The notes under the pieces were generated by a model, which made no database searches, was not told the origin of the DNA, and was given only the letters and a program-made list of their open reading frames with translations. Made by a program: the position numbers and the translations under genes. From assembly GCA_050301235.1 (NCBI GenBank), contig JBNKZD010000273.1, positions 1-15,469 of the forward strand: 15,469 nt of DNA, written 5' to 3'. Positions 13,148-15,469 of this stretch are shown piece after piece. Source of the stretch: JAFGIN01 sp050301235 (lineage in GTDB: Bacteria; Fibrobacterota; Chitinivibrionia; Chitinivibrionales; Chitinispirillaceae). Position 1 is the stretch's first letter. Each line of letters starts with the position of its first letter.

Positions 13148-14935
13148 ATGAAATGTATACCAAAAAGCGATCACGGTCATGTATTGATTTCTCTTCTCAC
13201 AGCAATAATGCTTTCATCTATTAGTAGTAGCGCTCAAAGTCGTCAATACAAGTACGCAGTTGTTTGCAGTGAGGCAGCTTATTCTGAAAGTGGGTGGAAA
13301 CTTGTTGCGGATTCGCTGGTTAAGAAGCACGCATTAAAAGGGGTAAGTCAGCTTTTTAAGTGGAAATCTCAGATTGGAGATGTAAAAAGCGCTTTAAGTG
13401 AATTCAATCCTGACTATGTTGCTTTTGTCGCAAGACCGGCAACAGAGTGTAATTCGTCATTTGTTGTTGCAGTGCACCGTTTATGCAGAATGCTTGATAG
13501 TGATCCTTATGGTGATGCAATCTGGGGAATTGTCACGGGATATAAGGCGGAAGATGCTTTGCGAGCGATATCGGAATCCCTTAACATAAAAACTGTTCTG
13601 GCTGCATCAAATAATATTTCATATGAACCACCGATTCAGCGGTTTTATCAGGCTATCGGTATGACATGTGATAGCTACACCAGAACAGATTACCTTTTTC
13701 CCGGAAGTCGCGGGAGTGTCTATACCGAAAATAAGCGTCCCGACAATGAGCAGGACCGAATAAAAACTGTGAGTAAATGGTTGAGCAGTGAATCGCTGAA
13801 TATCTCTATACAGGGAAAGGGTACGATAAGCGGTCCGGTGGATTGTATTATTACCGGTGGACATGGAAATGTCAATGTGTGGCAGTGTCATTACCCCGAA
13901 GCCGGTACTGAAGGGTACATGCGATCCTCTGCGGGCAAACTGATTGGTTCGCCATATTCCGGAAACGCGATCGATATAAATGCAAAGACTCCAAAGGTGT
14001 ACTGGTGTTTAAGCAACTGCCTTATGGGTAACCCTGATAGTAAAGATAATATCGTATATGGTGCTTTTGGCAGCGGCAGGGCGATTCAAATGTTCGGGTT
14101 TATCATTAACGCATCTGCCGGCGATGAGTTCATGGCATGGGGTGTGTATGACAGGGCCACAAAACTGTCCGGTAAATTGACACTACCGGAAGCATACTTC
14201 CTTTCAAATAATAATGCACTCTTTGAGATTCGGAATCCGGGAAATCTGGTGAATACACGTCTGGTGGAACCATTTATGGATTCGACCGTTTTTTATGGTG
14301 ATCCAGCTGCTGATGTCCATTTTCATCCATTCGGAGATACCGCTCACGCCTATAAAACAGATCTGAAAATGACAGGCAGTACCAACGGATTGACGGAATT
14401 TGCCTATACCTTTACGATGCTTGCTCACGATCAGCCCTATGATGAAGGATATTGTTATCAGTTCCGTCCTGCAGAACTGCTGCCGGTAAGAATTGATCCA
14501 TCAACGGTATCGGTTGTTAAAAACGATGGTCACAAATGCGACATAACCGATAATGTAATGATCTGGGAGATGCTTTCAAAAGGTGAAAAACTGAATAAGA
14601 ATACACCGAAGACCCTGACATTTCGTGCAAAAGTTACTGATACGAAAACAACTGCGATTATTGAAACACCTATTGTAAAAAGTCCAGCTGCAGTAATTCA
14701 AATGCAGTGTTGTAAAAATGGAGCAAACAATTTCATTGTGTTGAGTGGCCTTACTACAGAAAAATATTTATTGTCAATTGTCGGTTTGACAGGAAAAGTG
14801 TATTGTACAAAATCTGTTTCTCCTTCTGGTGATGGTGTTGCACAAGTGGCAATTGAACAGACCTTGCCAGCCGGCGTTTATTGTGGAGTTGTGAAGGGGG
14901 TTAGTGGGGAGATTGCGCGATTGTTGACGCAGTGA
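13148..14935 (+). CDS. Secreted gingipain-like (clan CD, C25-like) cysteine peptidase with sorting domain
   Basis: The 595-residue protein has a hydrophobic signal segment (about 10-30, ending SSSAQS). The region 35-400 has the caspase/gingipain-fold hallmarks: a hydrophobic strand then GGHGN with His239, and a second strand PKVYW followed by CLSNC with Cys291 (or Cys287) as nucleophile; CHAT/gingipain enzymes show a comparable H-G then S-x-C layout. Similarity to family C25 is by motif and topology, so the exact family is uncertain. Residues about 400-510 look like a beta-rich linker domain, and 515-595 (YLLSIVGLTGKVY, LPAGVYCGVVKG) resemble a type IX sorting domain. AAGGAG lies 8 bases before the ATG. 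Role: probably extracellular proteolysis or processing of secreted proteins; specificity is unknown. Confidence 0.7.
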   Translation: MKCIPKSDHGHVLISLLTAIMLSSISSSAQSRQYKYAVVCSEAAYSESGWKLVADSLVKKHALKGVSQLFKWKSQIGDVKSALSEFNPDYVAFVARPATECNSSFVVAVHRLCRMLDSDPYGDAIWGIVTGYKAEDALRAISESLNIKTVLAASNNISYEPPIQRFYQAIGMTCDSYTRTDYLFPGSRGSVYTENKRPDNEQDRIKTVSKWLSSESLNISIQGKGTISGPVDCIITGGHGNVNVWQCHYPEAGTEGYMRSSAGKLIGSPYSGNAIDINAKTPKVYWCLSNCLMGNPDSKDNIVYGAFGSGRAIQMFGFIINASAGDEFMAWGVYDRATKLSGKLTLPEAYFLSNNNALFEIRNPGNLVNTRLVEPFMDSTVFYGDPAADVHFHPFGDTAHAYKTDLKMTGSTNGLTEFAYTFTMLAHDQPYDEGYCYQFRPAELLPVRIDPSTVSVVKNDGHKCDITDNVMIWEMLSKGEKLNKNTPKTLTFRAKVTDTKTTAIIETPIVKSPAAVIQMQCCKNGANNFIVLSGLTTEKYLLSIVGLTGKVYCTKSVSPSGDGVAQVAIEQTLPAGVYCGVVKGVSGEIARLLTQ

Positions 14936-15186
14936 TATTGTGAAATGCAGTATTATCAGTTATCAAGTCATTAGAATGATGGTTTTTCATTTTTTAACTG
15001 TTGACATTAAAGATTCGTTCTTTTTTTAAGAATTTTTGGGATTTTCACAATATCCGATGTAGCTGTGTCGCGAGGAATAAAAAGACTGTGGGACTTTGGG
15101 ACGGGAGACAAAGGGACTACCGAATAAAATCAGACTTTACAAGTTTTTTTGTTCACTATTCTCCTATTCACCCAGTCTCTAATTAA
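14936..15186. other. AT-rich intergenic region with weak terminator-like hairpins and GGGAC repeats
   Basis: No convincing gene. Two AT-rich hairpins followed by T runs could end the peptidase transcript: AATGA/TCATT at 14975-14991 and TTCTT/AAGAA at 15018-15032. Around 15090-15117, GGGAC-type words recur (GGGACTTT, GGGACGGGA, AAAGGGAC), a low-complexity purine-rich patch on this strand. A 61-codon frame here starts with TTG and has no support. Confidence 0.5.
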
Positions 15187-15469
15187 CCGGGACTGCACGT
15201 CTTCGCTACGCTACGGCTCCATCACCGTTGAAAGCGTCGTCGCCGCGTTTGGCATTTTCGGGGCTGCGTATTAGCCTCAGGCGTCACATCACCCGGAGTT
15301 TACCCTGAGCTGTGTCGAAGGGGCCTGCAAAGTGCCCTGTCTACACTTCTTACCTTTCGTTCTGCGCCTACTCACCAGGGCAACTCCATAGTAGGAGAGG
15401 GGATATGTAGTAGCTACCTACGGGTAACCAGCCGAGTCTTCGAGACCAGCGTTAGCTGAACCGAGGTAC
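15187..15469. other. GC-richer non-coding terminal segment of unknown nature
   Basis: Composition rises clearly relative to the rest of the window, and all six frames are broken by stops apart from one unconvincing frame of about 75 codons. It contains the repetitive word CTTCGCTACGCTACGG (15200-15215) and, at 15303-15322, CCCTGAGC followed by TGTG and TCGAAGGG. This is close to the palindromic CCCTGAGCTTGTCGAAGGG word often seen repeated in environmental genomes. It could be the start of a structured RNA, a REP-like repeat cluster or an imported element cut by the window end. Confidence 0.45.
15303..15322. repeat. REP-like imperfect palindrome
   Basis: CCCTGAGC, TGTG and TCGAAGGG make an imperfect dyad (CCCT-GA / TC-AGGG-like arms) resembling a widespread extragenic palindrome. 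Recognition is by word similarity only; repetition elsewhere in the genome cannot be seen here. Confidence 0.4.

Noticed and set aside
15001..15186. 61-codon frame after the cysteine peptidase
   Set aside because: TTG start without a good ribosome site, low-complexity DNA, two terminator-like hairpins inside, no recognisable protein features.
15191..15222. Possible group II intron domain V on the minus strand (GAGCCGTAGCG...)
   Set aside because: The start resembles domain V with GAGCCGT, but the 3' arm does not pair with it and no reverse transcriptase is visible.

Overview
The window is AT-leaning bacterial DNA with clear Shine-Dalgarno sites (AGGAG/GGAG) before most genes. Four secreted proteins have N-terminal signal peptides, and most of these also have C-terminal domains of the type IX (Por) sorting or FlgD-Ig type. 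Surface polymer-degrading enzymes, sorting-type C-termini and real Shine-Dalgarno sites together suggest a Fibrobacterota-like (Chitinispirillum/Fibrobacter-type) or related FCB-group bacterium rather than a typical Bacteroidota member. This is inference; no marker gene in the window settles it.

Left part (1-5736), secreted proteins. The minus strand carries a CE8 pectinesterase that overlaps the next gene by 4 bp; that gene encodes a membrane protein and runs off the left edge. Divergent from the pectinesterase is a DUF6055-like secreted zinc metallopeptidase (HEIGH motif). Converging on it, with only 3 bp between stop codons, is a large secreted von Willebrand A / Calx-beta / FlgD-Ig protein.

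Middle (5737-11439), housekeeping and carbon control. A minus-strand tRNA-Ser(GCU) lies in an AT-rich intergenic stretch. It is followed by a two-gene operon: a glycogen-phosphorylase-family protein whose pyridoxal-phosphate lysine is kept but many other signature active-site residues are changed, then a full-length PTS Enzyme I whose start overlaps the phosphorylase stop (ATGA). The pairing of a probably inactive or altered phosphorylase with an apparently intact PEP-dependent phosphotransferase is the most interesting content of the window. Converging on it is folE (GTP cyclohydrolase I), with a weak intrinsic terminator and a strong 40-nt palindrome between the two genes.

Right part (11440-15469). 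A membrane-anchored protein with a TonB-C-like C-terminus precedes a stand-alone receiver-domain protein whose Shine-Dalgarno sits in a hairpin. Directly after the receiver's stop codon is an ordered array of 7-9-nt GTTC repeats; a three-unit relative lies beside the tRNA. Next comes a secreted gingipain-like (clan CD) cysteine peptidase with a sorting-type C-terminus. The last ~530 bases hold no convincing gene: first AT-rich DNA with weak hairpins, then, from about 15187, visibly more GC-rich DNA with no usable reading frame and a REP-like imperfect palindrome.
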